The notes beneath the pieces were generated by a model. It saw only the letters and a list, made by a program, of their open reading frames with translations, was not told the DNA's origin and made no database searches. Of a stretch of DNA of 64,000 bases, positions 39,067 to 46,557 are shown one piece after another. The translations under genes were made by a program, and so were the position numbers. Location of the stretch: assembly GCF_012396125.1 (NCBI RefSeq), contig NZ_JAAXOX010000001.1, positions 620,001 through 684,000 of the forward strand, written 5' to 3'. Every line of letters begins with the position of its first letter. Position 1 is the stretch's first letter. The DNA is from Cellulomonas denverensis (lineage in GTDB: Bacteria; Actinomycetota; Actinomycetes; Actinomycetales; Cellulomonadaceae).

Positions 39067-39072
39067 AGCCTA
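39067..39072 (-). promoter_or_regulatory. -10 box (TAGGCT) for leaderless DUF4229 transcript
   Basis: TAGGCT on the minus strand with six bases to the GTG start. Confidence 0.45.
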
Positions 39073-39118
39073 ACCGGGTCCTGCGCAGGATCACCCGGCC
39101 GTCCACACCACCGCCGTC

Positions 39119-39124
39119 TACCCT
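39119..39124 (+). promoter_or_regulatory. -10 box (TACCCT) for leaderless transcript of the PLDc_N-type gene
   Basis: TACCCT with seven bases to the ATG at 39132. Confidence 0.45.
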
Positions 39125-39131
39125 GGGGCGC

Positions 39132-39497
39132 ATGGCCCGCGTCCTGCTGTTCCTGATCATCATCGCCCTCGCCGTCTATGCGGCCGTCGACGTGACGAAC
39201 AGCGACCAGGACGACCGCCGCGGACTGCCCGCCGGCCTGTGGCTGGTGATCGTGGTGATCTTCCCGATCCTGGGCCCGGTGCTCTGGTTCGCGGTCAGCC
39301 GTTCGCAGCGCGCCGCCCGCGCCGGCGGCCCGGCCGGGACCGGTGGTGGCCCGGCGCCCTCCGGACCCGCCCGGCCCAAGCGCGGACCGATCGCACCGGA
39401 CGACGACCCGGACTTCCTGTGGCGGTTGGAGCAGGAGCAGCGCCGGCGCCGGCGGGAGCAGGGCGAGACCGACCCGGACGGCCAGCGGCCGGAATGA
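39132..39497 (+). CDS. PLDc_N-domain small membrane protein
   Basis: 121 aa with two membrane helices: residues 2-18 and about 36-57, the second with VVIFPILGPVLWF, the pattern of the phospholipase D N-terminal anchor domain found alone in many actinobacterial proteins. The C-terminal half is hydrophilic and ends in an Arg/Glu-rich helix. No catalytic domain is present. Function unknown. Divergent from the DUF4229 gene with 71 bases between the starts. Confidence 0.75.
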   Translation: MARVLLFLIIIALAVYAAVDVTNSDQDDRRGLPAGLWLVIVVIFPILGPVLWFAVSRSQRAARAGGPAGTGGGPAPSGPARPKRGPIAPDDDPDFLWRLEQEQRRRRREQGETDPDGQRPE

Positions 39498-39524
39498 GCC
39501 GGCCCGCTCCGGGGTCGGATCCAG

Positions 39525-40580
39525 TCAGATCCCGGAGTAGGAGTGCTTGCCGGTGACGAACAGGTTCACCACGGTGAAGTTCGCCAGCACCACGGCGTAA
39601 CCGACGAAGACGAAGTACGCCGCCCGGCGACCGGCCCAGCCGCGGGTGGTGCGGGCGTGCAGGTACGCGGCGTAGATCACCCAGGCGACGAAGGTGCCGA
39701 CCTCCTTGGGGTCCCAGCCCCAGTACCGGCCCCAGGCCTGCTCGGCCCAGATCGAGCCGCCGATCAGGGTGAGCGTCCACAGCACGAAGCCGATCGCGTT
39801 CAGCCGGAAGGACAGCGCCTCCAGCTGGCGGGCGGACGGCACGGTGCGCAGCCAGGCCCAGGCCGGTCCGGTGACCCGCCAGCGTGCCAGGCCACGGTTC
39901 TTGGCGACGTGCGAGCGGTCGTTCTCCCGGCCGTCCTGCAACAGCTGGAGCACCGAGGTGGCGAAGGCGACCGTGAACACCCCGGTGGCGGCGATGGCGA
40001 CGCCGACGTGGATCACCAGCCAGTAGTTCTGCAGCGCGGGCTGCACCTCGTCCGCCTGCACGTAGAACGCGTTCAGGCCGAGCACCAGCGCCAGCACCGC
40101 GATCCCCATCACCACCACGCCGAGGAACGGGATCACCCGACGGCGCTGCACCAGCACCAGGACCACCGCGGCGACGAAGGTGCCGACCAGGGTGAACTCG
40201 TACATGTTGGCGGTGGGCCAGCGGCCGGCGGCCACCCCGCGCAGCACGATGCCGACGCCGAGCAGCAGCAGGCCGAGCCAGGAGGTGCTGCGGGCGATGC
40301 CGTTGGCGGCGCGGGACGGACCGACCACGTCGGTGACCGGTTGCTCCCCGGCCGGACCGCCGTCCTCGACCGGGACGACCAGCCCGCCGGAGCCGACCGC
40401 CTCCCGGACCGCCGACTGCTCCGCCTTCGCGGCGGCCACCTTGCGGGCCCGCTCGGCGCGGTGCTCGGCGGTCGCGGCGTCGGCCACCCGGGCCAGCGCC
40501 ACGGCGTACGCGATCAGCGCGATGGTGAACGCCGTCGCGGCACCCCAGACGAACAGCGTGCTGATGTCGCCGATTGCCAT
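39525..40580 (-). CDS. ccsB: Cytochrome c biogenesis protein CcsB (CcsA/ResC family)
   Basis: Haem-handling membrane component of system II cytochrome c maturation, 351 aa. The WWD-type haem-binding segment is visible as AEQAWGRYWGWDPKEVG, with conserved His residues in flanking loops (LVIHVGVAI and YLHARTT). Eight helices. It is the last gene of a five-gene operon and partners ResB, which lies 22 bases upstream. Confidence 0.92.
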   Translation of the reverse strand: MAIGDISTLFVWGAATAFTIALIAYAVALARVADAATAEHRAERARKVAAAKAEQSAVREAVGSGGLVVPVEDGGPAGEQPVTDVVGPSRAANGIARSTSWLGLLLLGVGIVLRGVAAGRWPTANMYEFTLVGTFVAAVVLVLVQRRRVIPFLGVVVMGIAVLALVLGLNAFYVQADEVQPALQNYWLVIHVGVAIAATGVFTVAFATSVLQLLQDGRENDRSHVAKNRGLARWRVTGPAWAWLRTVPSARQLEALSFRLNAIGFVLWTLTLIGGSIWAEQAWGRYWGWDPKEVGTFVAWVIYAAYLHARTTRGWAGRRAAYFVFVGYAVVLANFTVVNLFVTGKHSYSGI

Positions 40581-40602
40581 GTCCTGCCGTCCTCGTCCGG
40601 GC

Positions 40603-42270
40603 TCAGCCCGCGCGTCGTTCCCCGGTGCTGCCGAGCAGCCGGTCCATCGCCCGGTCCAGCTCTGCCTGCAGCCCCACGTCGTCGCCGCGCGCCAGTGCCG
40701 CGGCCGTCACCACTGTACGGCCATCGCCGGGACCTTCGTCCTGGGAAACCGTGGGTGCTTGATCACGTCCGGCCGGGCGTAGCCGGAGCCAGATCCGCCG
40801 CCGGGGCACGAACAGCGAGGCCGCCAGCCCGGCGAACGCCAGCAGGGCGAACACCAGCACCCAGGTCAGCGAGGGGTCGTGCCGCAGGTCCAGCGCCACG
40901 AACCGGGGCAGCGACTCGAAGGTGATCGTGCCCAGCCCGTCCGGCAGGTCGACCGTCTCCCCCGGGCGCAGGTAGAGGGTGAGGGCACTGCCGTCCTCCT
41001 GGGTGACCTGGGTCAGCCCGGTCTCGTCCAGCTGGTACACGTTCTGCGGGATGCCGTCGTCCAGGCCGAGGTCACCGGTCCAGACCGCCAGCGCCAGCAG
41101 CGGGTCGTTCGGCTGCGGGTAGGTAGAGCGGTAGACGCCCGCGCCGATCTCCTGCGCGGTGGGCAGCAACACGCCCTGCAGGCCGATCTGCGGGCCGGAG
41201 GTGACGTCGGGGACCTTGATCACGCCCTGCGAGGTGTACACGGTGTCCTGCGGCAGGAACGGCACCGCCCCGGAGAAGGTCACCTCCCCGTCGGCGTCGC
41301 GCACGGTCACCTGGGGGGCGTAGCCGTTGCCCTGCAGGTAGACCTTCGCGCCGCCGGTCTCCAACGGGTGATTGACCTTGATCGTCTCGGCCCGCGGCTC
41401 CTGGCCCGGCTCGGTCAGGGTGACGTGGGCGGTGAAGTCCCGGGACTGCAGGGTGTCCGGGTCGAACCGGCTTTCGAAGGAGTCGAGCCGCAGGCTGAAC
41501 GGGGACAGCGAGCCCGGGTCGAAGGCGGTGCCGGACTCGAAGGTGTCGTAGTCGCTCTGGGTGTTGGCGAACGCCCGGCCCTCGACGATGATCGCCTGCC
41601 CGCGGTAGTGCAGCAGCTGCCCGGCGGCCACCGCGATCAGCAGGCCGACCAGCGCCAGGTGGAACACCAGATTGCCGGTCTCGCGCAGGTACCCGCGCTC
41701 GGCGGCGACGCTCCACACGCCCTGGCCCTCGTCCTTGACGTCGACCCGGAACCGCCGGCCGGCGCCCAGCACGGCGGCGGCGCGGCGGGCCACCTGCTCG
41801 GGGCTGCCGTCCAGCTCGCCCTCGGCCTTGGCCGGGAACCGGTCGAACCGGCGCGGGGCCCGGGGCGGACGACCGCGCATCGCCCGCCAGTGCGTCCGGG
41901 ACCGGGGCAGGATGCAGCCGACCAGGGAGATGAACAGCAGCAGGTAGATCGCGGAGAACCAGACCGACGAGTACACGTCGAAGAACTGCAACCGGTCCAG
42001 GATCGGGCCGAGCGTCGGGTGGTCGGCCAGGTAGGTGGCGACCTTGTCCGCGTCCTGCGCGCGCTGCGGCCACACCGTGCCGGGCACCGCGGCGACCGCC
42101 AGCAGCATGAGCAGCAACAGCGCCACCCGCATGCTGGTCAGCTGCCGCCAGATCCAGCGCAGCCAGCCGGTCACGCCCAGCGTAGGCAGCACCGGCGGGG
42201 TGGGGGCGCCGCCGGGTTCGGTGAACGCGTCCTCCAGACCCTCCGGCCGGTAGGTCGGCCGCTCGGCCAT
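40603..42270 (-). CDS. resB: Cytochrome c biogenesis protein ResB (Ccs1)
   Basis: Partner of CcsB in system II, holding apocytochrome and haem outside the membrane; 555 aa. Three N-terminal helices (STRVALLLL-type start seen as LTSMRVALLLLMLLAVAAVPGT, given by its ends LTSMRVAL and AVPGT), a large external domain, and a last helix before the C-terminal tail. VSLVGCILPRSRTHW is a family landmark. I prefer the ATG at 42270, which has GAGGAG six bases upstream; an ATG at 42297, right after the ccdA stop, is possible and adds nine residues. Confidence 0.9.
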   Translation of the reverse strand: MAERPTYRPEGLEDAFTEPGGAPTPPVLPTLGVTGWLRWIWRQLTSMRVALLLLMLLAVAAVPGTVWPQRAQDADKVATYLADHPTLGPILDRLQFFDVYSSVWFSAIYLLLFISLVGCILPRSRTHWRAMRGRPPRAPRRFDRFPAKAEGELDGSPEQVARRAAAVLGAGRRFRVDVKDEGQGVWSVAAERGYLRETGNLVFHLALVGLLIAVAAGQLLHYRGQAIIVEGRAFANTQSDYDTFESGTAFDPGSLSPFSLRLDSFESRFDPDTLQSRDFTAHVTLTEPGQEPRAETIKVNHPLETGGAKVYLQGNGYAPQVTVRDADGEVTFSGAVPFLPQDTVYTSQGVIKVPDVTSGPQIGLQGVLLPTAQEIGAGVYRSTYPQPNDPLLALAVWTGDLGLDDGIPQNVYQLDETGLTQVTQEDGSALTLYLRPGETVDLPDGLGTITFESLPRFVALDLRHDPSLTWVLVFALLAFAGLAASLFVPRRRIWLRLRPAGRDQAPTVSQDEGPGDGRTVVTAAALARGDDVGLQAELDRAMDRLLGSTGERRAG

Positions 42271-42298
42271 CGCATGCTCCTCGGTGTCGCGGGTCATC

Positions 42299-43114
42299 TC
42301 AGACCGCCGGGACGAACGGCTGGGAGTCGGTCAGCAGGCCCTGCAGCCAGGTCGCGAGGTGGCCCCACACCCCGGTGACCATCGCCAGGCCGAGCACGAT
42401 CAGCAGCCCGCCGCCGATCCGCATCACGGTCAGCCGGTGCCGGCCCAGCCAGTCCAACACCCGGCGGCTGCGCTGCACGCCGAGCGAGACCAGCACGAAC
42501 GGCACCCCGAGGCCGACGCAGAACGCCAGCGCCAACAGCGCACCCCGGCCGGCCGAGCCGCCGTCCAGCGACATCGCCAGGATCGCCGCCAGGGTCGGGC
42601 CGATGCACGGCGTCCAGCCGATGCCGAAGGTGATGCCGAGCACCGGCGCCCCCCACAGCCCGGCACGCGGGGCGATCAGCCGGCGCCGGTCCTGCTGCCA
42701 GAACGGCAACAGCCCGCAGAACGCCAGGCCCATCACGATGGTCACCGCGCCCAGCACCCGGGTGACCGGGTCCTGCCACTGCAGCAGCAACCGGCCGAGC
42801 GATCCGGCCAGCGATCCGTAGGCCAGGAAGACCGCGGTGAACCCGGCGACGAACAGCAGCACCCCGGCGACCAGCCGGCCGCGCGCGGGCGCCTGGGTCG
42901 CGACCCCGAGCCGGCCGGGCTGGGCGGGCAGCGTGCCGCTGGGCGCGACCGCCGCGGACATCCCGCCGAGGTAGCCCAGGTAGCCCGGCACCAGCGGCAG
43001 CACACACGGCGAGGCGAAGGACACCAGCCCGGCCAGCACGGCCACCGGGACCGCGATCAGCAGCGAGCCGGTGGCGGCGGTCTGGGCGAAGCTGTCGCCG
43101 ACCGACCCGAACAT
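42299..43114 (-). CDS. ccdA: Cytochrome c biogenesis protein CcdA
   Basis: Membrane thiol-disulfide carrier that passes electrons from cytoplasmic thioredoxin to the external thioredoxin-like protein, 271 aa, six helices. The two redox Cys are in SFASPCVLPLVPGYLGY (helix 1) and GWTPCIGPTL (helix 4). Its ATG overlaps the upstream tlpA-like stop codon (TGATG). Confidence 0.93.
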   Translation of the reverse strand: MFGSVGDSFAQTAATGSLLIAVPVAVLAGLVSFASPCVLPLVPGYLGYLGGMSAAVAPSGTLPAQPGRLGVATQAPARGRLVAGVLLFVAGFTAVFLAYGSLAGSLGRLLLQWQDPVTRVLGAVTIVMGLAFCGLLPFWQQDRRRLIAPRAGLWGAPVLGITFGIGWTPCIGPTLAAILAMSLDGGSAGRGALLALAFCVGLGVPFVLVSLGVQRSRRVLDWLGRHRLTVMRIGGGLLIVLGLAMVTGVWGHLATWLQGLLTDSQPFVPAV

Positions 43115-43707
43115 CAGGCCGGGTCCTCGGCCAGGGCCTCCTCGACCAGGGCGCGCAGGGTGGAGCCCTCCGCCATCCCGACGATCCGGGCGAAGACCTT
43201 GCCCTCGCGGTCCAGCACCACGGTGGTGGGGGTGGCCTGGATCGGCACCACGCCCTGCAGTGCGGCGATCGCACCCTTGTCCCGGTCGTCGATGCTCGGG
43301 TACGGCACGTCGAAGGTGCGCTGGAAGGACTCGGCGGCGCCGGCGTCGTCCACGCCGTTGATCCCGAGGACGTGCAGCCCCTGGTCGGCGTACTCGCTGG
43401 CGAGCTCCACCAGGTCCGGGGCCTCCTCCCGGCAGGGCGGGCAGGCGGCGTACCAGGTGTTCAGCACCACCACGTCGCCGAGCCAGTCGGCGGTGTCCTG
43501 TGCGGTGCCGGCGTAGTCGGTGCCGGCGACCGTGACCGGCCCCTGGCGCTCACCGGCCGGCCAGGAGGTGAAGGAGCCGTCCTGCGACTGGTACCCGGCG
43601 TCGGTCGAGGCGCTGCCGGAGGGCGAGCTGCTGCCGCAGGCGGTCAGGGCGAGCATCCCGGCGGCGAGGAGGGCGGCGGCCACCCGGCGGCTGATCCGGG
43701 AGGTCAT
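43114..43707 (-). CDS. TlpA/ResA-type thioredoxin-fold lipoprotein
   Basis: External disulfide reductase that keeps the cytochrome c haem-binding cysteines reduced, 197 aa. Lipobox LALTAC near residue 23, then a thioredoxin fold with the active site ACPPCREEAP and the cis-Pro loop QATPTTVV. It sits directly before ccdA, which would re-reduce it. The ATG overlaps the phosphatase stop by 4 bases. Confidence 0.9.
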   Translation of the reverse strand: MTSRISRRVAAALLAAGMLALTACGSSSPSGSASTDAGYQSQDGSFTSWPAGERQGPVTVAGTDYAGTAQDTADWLGDVVVLNTWYAACPPCREEAPDLVELASEYADQGLHVLGINGVDDAGAAESFQRTFDVPYPSIDDRDKGAIAALQGVVPIQATPTTVVLDREGKVFARIVGMAEGSTLRALVEEALAEDPA

Positions 43708-44360
43708 GCCCCTGCCACCGCCGAGGCCCCGGGCAGCAGGTCGGCGGCGGGTTCGCTGTAGCCGATCCCGACCAGCCGGTCGTCGTCGTAGGTGATGCTG
43801 GTCAGGGAGGCCAGCGAGCACTGCCGTCGCCGCGGGTCGTGCCACAGGTGCCGGTCCTCCAGGGCGAGCCGGGTGATCCACACCGGCAGCTGGTGGCTGA
43901 CCAGCACGGCCTCGTGCCCGCGGGCCTCGTCCCGGGCCTGCTCGACCACGGCGACCATCCGGGCGACCTGCTCGGTGTAGGGCTCACCCCAGGACGGCCG
44001 GAACGGGTTGATCAGCTTCGGCCAGTGCCGCGGGTGGCGCAGCGAGCCGTCGCCGACGCCGAAGGTCAGCCCCTCGAAGTGGTTCCCGGCCTCGATCAGC
44101 CGCTCGTCGGTCCGGATGTCCAGGCCCAGCGCGGCGGCGATCGGCGCGGCAGTCTCCTGCGCGCGCTGCAACGGGGAGGCGTAGAGCACGGTCACGTCCC
44201 GGCGCGGCCCACCGGCCTGCCCCGCCAGGTGTGCGGCCACCCGCTCCGCCATCGCGACCCCGCGCTCGGACAGGTGGTAGCCGGGCAGCCGGCCGTAGAG
44301 CAGGCCCTGAGGATTGTGCACTTCGCCGTGCCGCATCAGGTGGACGGTGGTGGTGACCAT
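43704..44360 (-). CDS. Histidine phosphatase family protein
   Basis: Phosphoglycerate-mutase-like phosphatase, 218 aa. The catalytic motif MRHGEVHN has the phospho-accepting His at residue 11; further active-site elements are SPLQRAQETA and VLVSHQLPV (second His). Substrate unknown. The same gene heads the cytochrome c maturation operon in other actinobacteria (the Rv0525-Rv0529 arrangement in M. tuberculosis), which suggests a link that is not understood. GAGACT six bases before the ATG could be a leaderless -10 box. Confidence 0.85.
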   Translation of the reverse strand: MVTTTVHLMRHGEVHNPQGLLYGRLPGYHLSERGVAMAERVAAHLAGQAGGPRRDVTVLYASPLQRAQETAAPIAAALGLDIRTDERLIEAGNHFEGLTFGVGDGSLRHPRHWPKLINPFRPSWGEPYTEQVARMVAVVEQARDEARGHEAVLVSHQLPVWITRLALEDRHLWHDPRRRQCSLASLTSITYDDDRLVGIGYSEPAADLLPGASAVAGA

Positions 44361-44396
44361 GGCGTCAGTCTCGCAAACGACTCTGGGTGCTCGTGC

Positions 44397-44867
44397 TCAG
44401 TCCTGCACCGGAGCGTGCTGCAACGCGGCGCCCACGGTGGCCATCGCCTCGCCGAGCGCCCGCATCTGCTCCGGGGTGAGCACGTCCACCAGCCGCTCGC
44501 GCACCGAGGTGACATGGGAGGGGGCGGCACGAACCAGCTGCTGGTAGCCGGTCTCGGTCATGGTGCAGTTCACCCCGCGGGCGTCCTGCAGGCAGGGGGT
44601 GCGCTCCACCAGCCCGGCGCTCTCCATCCGGCGGATGGTGTGGGTCAGGCGGCTGCGGGAGTGAGCGAGCTCACCGGCCAGCTCGGACATCCGCAGCGTG
44701 CGCTCCGGCGCCTCGGACAGCCTGACCAGCACCTCGTACTCGCCCAGCGACAGCCCGGTGTCCCGTTCGAGGTCGTGGGCGAGCACGTCGAGCAGTCGTG
44801 CAGTCCCGTCGCGGTAGGCCCGCCACCAGTGCTGTTCCTCATCGCTGAGCCATCGCACGTCGTCCAC
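44397..44867 (-). CDS. MarR family transcriptional regulator
   Basis: Winged-helix regulator, 156 aa. The recognition region reads LSLGEYEVLVRLSEAP, MSELAGELAHSRSRLTHTI and then the wing with RRMESAGLVERTPC. The GTG at 44867 has GGGAG five bases upstream. It is divergent from yceI, with palindromic sites between them, and likely represses both. Two Cys near the wing could sense oxidants; this is speculation. Confidence 0.87.
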   Translation of the reverse strand: MDDVRWLSDEEQHWWRAYRDGTARLLDVLAHDLERDTGLSLGEYEVLVRLSEAPERTLRMSELAGELAHSRSRLTHTIRRMESAGLVERTPCLQDARGVNCTMTETGYQQLVRAAPSHVTSVRERLVDVLTPEQMRALGEAMATVGAALQHAPVQD

Positions 44868-44920
44868 CGGTGCTCCCTTCTGGCGACCCGCATCGTCGCA
44901 CCTCTTGCATCCTGCGCCCC

Positions 44921-44926
44921 ACTGTA
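44921..44926 (-). promoter_or_regulatory. -10 box (TACAGT) for the marR gene
   Basis: TACAGT on the minus strand gives a leader of about 47 bases. It abuts the palindrome at 44925-44942, so a bound MarR dimer would cover the promoter. Confidence 0.4.
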
Positions 44927-44942
44927 GTAGAAATCTCAACTA
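44925..44942. promoter_or_regulatory. Candidate MarR operator 1
   Basis: TAGTAGAAATCTCAACTA is an imperfect 18-base palindrome (14 of 18 positions symmetric) of the usual MarR-site kind. It overlaps the marR promoter and a possible yceI promoter (TTGCAT at 44905-44910 with TAGAAA at 44928-44933). Confidence 0.5.
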
Positions 44943-44949
44943 TCAGCGA

Positions 44950-44966
44950 TTGACGCTTCAACTATC
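44950..44966. promoter_or_regulatory. Candidate MarR operator 2 and repeated TCAACTATC
   Basis: TTGA-CGCT-TCAA (44950-44961) is a second inverted repeat. The 9-mer TCAACTATC occurs at 44936-44944 and again at 44958-44966, 22 bases apart, about two helical turns, which would allow two dimers on one face of the DNA. Confidence 0.45.
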
Positions 44967-44980
44967 GAGGGATGGACCCC

Positions 44981-45526
44981 ATGACTGCTCTGCCCACCGG
45001 CCTGGTCGCCGGCACCTGGAACATCGACCCGTCGCACACCGAGGCGTCCTTCACCGTGCGCCACGCCGGCATCTCCAAGGTGCGCGGCACCGTCGCCGTG
45101 ACCGGCGGCACCCTCACCGTCAACGACGAGCTGGAGCTCTCCGCCGTCACCGCCACCCTGGACCCGTCCACCATCACCACCGGTGACGCCGGCCGCGACG
45201 GCCACCTCAAGAGCGGCGACTTCTTCGACGTGGAGAAGTTCGGCGAGTGGACCTTCACCTCCACCGGCGTCAAGGCCGAGGGCGACGACTACATCGTCAG
45301 CGGCGACCTGACCATCCACGGCGTGACCCGCAACGTGAACCTGGCCGTCGAGTTCGGCGGCGCCGCCACCGACCCGTTCGGCAACCAGCGCGCCGGCTTC
45401 TCCGCCACCCTGCCGATCTCCCGCAAGGACTTCGACCTGACCTGGAACGCCGCGCTCGAGACCGGCGGCGTGCTGGTCAGCGACAAGGTCAACATCGCGC
45501 TCGAGGTCTCCGCCATCAAGGCCTGA
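44981..45526 (+). CDS. YceI family protein
   Basis: Lipocalin-like protein that binds isoprenoid-type lipids, 181 aa, without signal peptide. Family landmarks: TWNIDPSHTEASFTVRHAGI at the start, HLKSGDFFDVEKFGEWTF, and DLTIHGVTRNVNLAVEFGG. In many actinobacteria a MarR gene is the divergent neighbour, as here. The ATG at 44981 has GAGGGA eight bases upstream; the ATG at 44972 is too close to it. Possible link to quinone chemistry is inference. Confidence 0.88.
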   Translation: MTALPTGLVAGTWNIDPSHTEASFTVRHAGISKVRGTVAVTGGTLTVNDELELSAVTATLDPSTITTGDAGRDGHLKSGDFFDVEKFGEWTFTSTGVKAEGDDYIVSGDLTIHGVTRNVNLAVEFGGAATDPFGNQRAGFSATLPISRKDFDLTWNAALETGGVLVSDKVNIALEVSAIKA

Positions 45527-45548
45527 CACCCCGCGCACCCCACGGACC

Positions 45549-45595
45549 CACGAGGGCCCGGCCACGCATCCCCCTGCCGTGGCCGGGCCCTCGTG
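45549..45595. terminator. Bidirectional terminator hairpin
   Basis: 18-bp perfect stem (45549-45566 with 45578-45595), 11-base loop, between the convergent ends of yceI and rex. Confidence 0.8.
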
Positions 45596-45607
45596 CCGTG
45601 TCCGGGC

Positions 45608-46240
45608 TCAGTTCTCCGCGCTCAACCGCCGCGCGTGGAAGGCCACGATCTGCAGCTCCGACCCCAGGTCCACCTCGCGCACCTCGACGTCGTCCGGCAC
45701 CCGGACCGTGCGCGGGGCGAAGTTGAGGATGCCGGAGACACCGGCGGCGACCAGCCGGTCGGCGGTCTGCTGGGCGGCGGAGGCCGGGGTGGTGAGGATC
45801 GCGATCGTGGCCGCGCCCTCGGCGACCACCTGTTCCAGCTCGCTCGCGTGCCGGACCACGTGGCCGGCGACGGTGGTGCCGACCACCGCGGGGTCGGTGT
45901 CGACCAGTCCGACCAGCTCGAAGCTGCGATCGGCGAAGCCGGAGTAGGTGGCCAGCGCGTGGCCGAGGTTACCGATCCCGACGATCACCAGGCGGCGCTC
46001 CTCGGTCATGCCGAGCACCTGGGCGATCTGGCGGCGCAGCCCGTCGACCTCGTAGCCGACACCGCGGCGACCGCCGGCGCCCAGGTAGGACAGGTCCTTG
46101 CGCAGCTGGGCCGGCGACACCCCCACCAGATCGGCGAGCTGGTCGGAGGACACGGTGTGTGCGCCCTCCGACGCGAGGCCGCCCAGCGAACGCAGGTATC
46201 CCGGCAGTCGGGCGACGGTGGTGGACGGCAGCGGGCGCAC
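45608..46240 (-). CDS. rex: Redox-sensing transcriptional repressor Rex
   Basis: NADH/NAD ratio sensor, 210 aa. N-terminal winged helix (TVARLPGYLRSL, VSSDQLADLVGVSPAQLRKDLSYLG) and C-terminal Rossmann domain with VIVGIGNLGHALATY; the ending helix is domain-swapped in known structures. It binds DNA when NADH is low and represses respiratory genes. Two GTG starts exist, 46246 and 46240. A TAACCT box ends at 46247 and leaves six bases before the second GTG, so 46240 fits a leaderless transcript. A matching operator lies before menJ-nuo at 24544. It follows the glutaredoxin-like gene closely. Confidence 0.92.
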   Translation of the reverse strand: MRPLPSTTVARLPGYLRSLGGLASEGAHTVSSDQLADLVGVSPAQLRKDLSYLGAGGRRGVGYEVDGLRRQIAQVLGMTEERRLVIVGIGNLGHALATYSGFADRSFELVGLVDTDPAVVGTTVAGHVVRHASELEQVVAEGAATIAILTTPASAAQQTADRLVAAGVSGILNFAPRTVRVPDDVEVREVDLGSELQIVAFHARRLSAEN

Positions 46241-46246
46241 GGTCAC

Positions 46247-46252
46247 AGGTTA
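46247..46252 (-). promoter_or_regulatory. -10 box (TAACCT) for leaderless rex transcript
   Basis: TAACCT on the minus strand, six bases before the GTG at 46240 and overlapping the stop region of the upstream gene. It decides the preferred rex start. Confidence 0.4.
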
Positions 46253-46522
46253 GGGCGTGATCGGGCGATTCAGTGCCCCGACGAGCAGATCCGCATCGAT
46301 GTACCAATAACCTGCACGCCGCCCGTCGACCTCCAGCACCGGCACCAGCTCACCGTAGGCACGCGCGGCCGGCCGCCCGTCACCGGTGTGCACGCCCGGT
46401 TGGTCGACGTCCAGTTCCAGCCAGTCGTCGCCGCAGATCTCCTGGACCGCCTCCCGGGCGGCCCGGCACAGGTGGCAGTCCGGACGGGTGTAGAGCACGA
46501 CGCGAGAGTTCTGGATGGCCAC
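46250..46522 (-). CDS. Glutaredoxin-like (DUF836-type) thioredoxin-fold protein
   Basis: 90-aa protein with a glutaredoxin-type fold. The N-terminal strand and redox motif are VVLYTRPDCHLC, with Cys at 16 and 19, and the cis-Pro turn is in ELVPVLEVDG. It is probably a small dithiol oxidoreductase; partner unknown. GTG start six bases after a TACGCT box. It lies between the HAD phosphatase (divergent) and rex, an arrangement seen in other actinobacteria. Confidence 0.85.
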   Translation of the reverse strand: MAIQNSRVVLYTRPDCHLCRAAREAVQEICGDDWLELDVDQPGVHTGDGRPAARAYGELVPVLEVDGRRAGYWYIDADLLVGALNRPITP

Positions 46523-46528
46523 AGGACG

Positions 46529-46534
46529 AGCGTA
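46529..46534 (-). promoter_or_regulatory. -10 box (TACGCT) for leaderless glutaredoxin-like gene
   Basis: TACGCT on the minus strand with six bases to the GTG at 46522. Only 11 bases separate it from the opposing -10 box. Confidence 0.5.
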
Positions 46535-46545
46535 GACGGCTTGGT

Positions 46546-46551
46546 TACAGT
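46546..46551 (+). promoter_or_regulatory. -10 box (TACAGT) for leaderless HAD-IB gene
   Basis: TACAGT with six bases to the GTG at 46558. Together with the opposing box it makes a divergent promoter pair inside a 35-base intergenic space. Confidence 0.5.
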
Positions 46552-46557
46552 GGCCGG

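Noticed and set aside
46241-46258. Rex autoregulatory site before rex
   Set aside because: TCAC and GTGA occur around the rex start, but in outward orientation (TCAC...GTGA) and not as TGTGAA...TTCACA.
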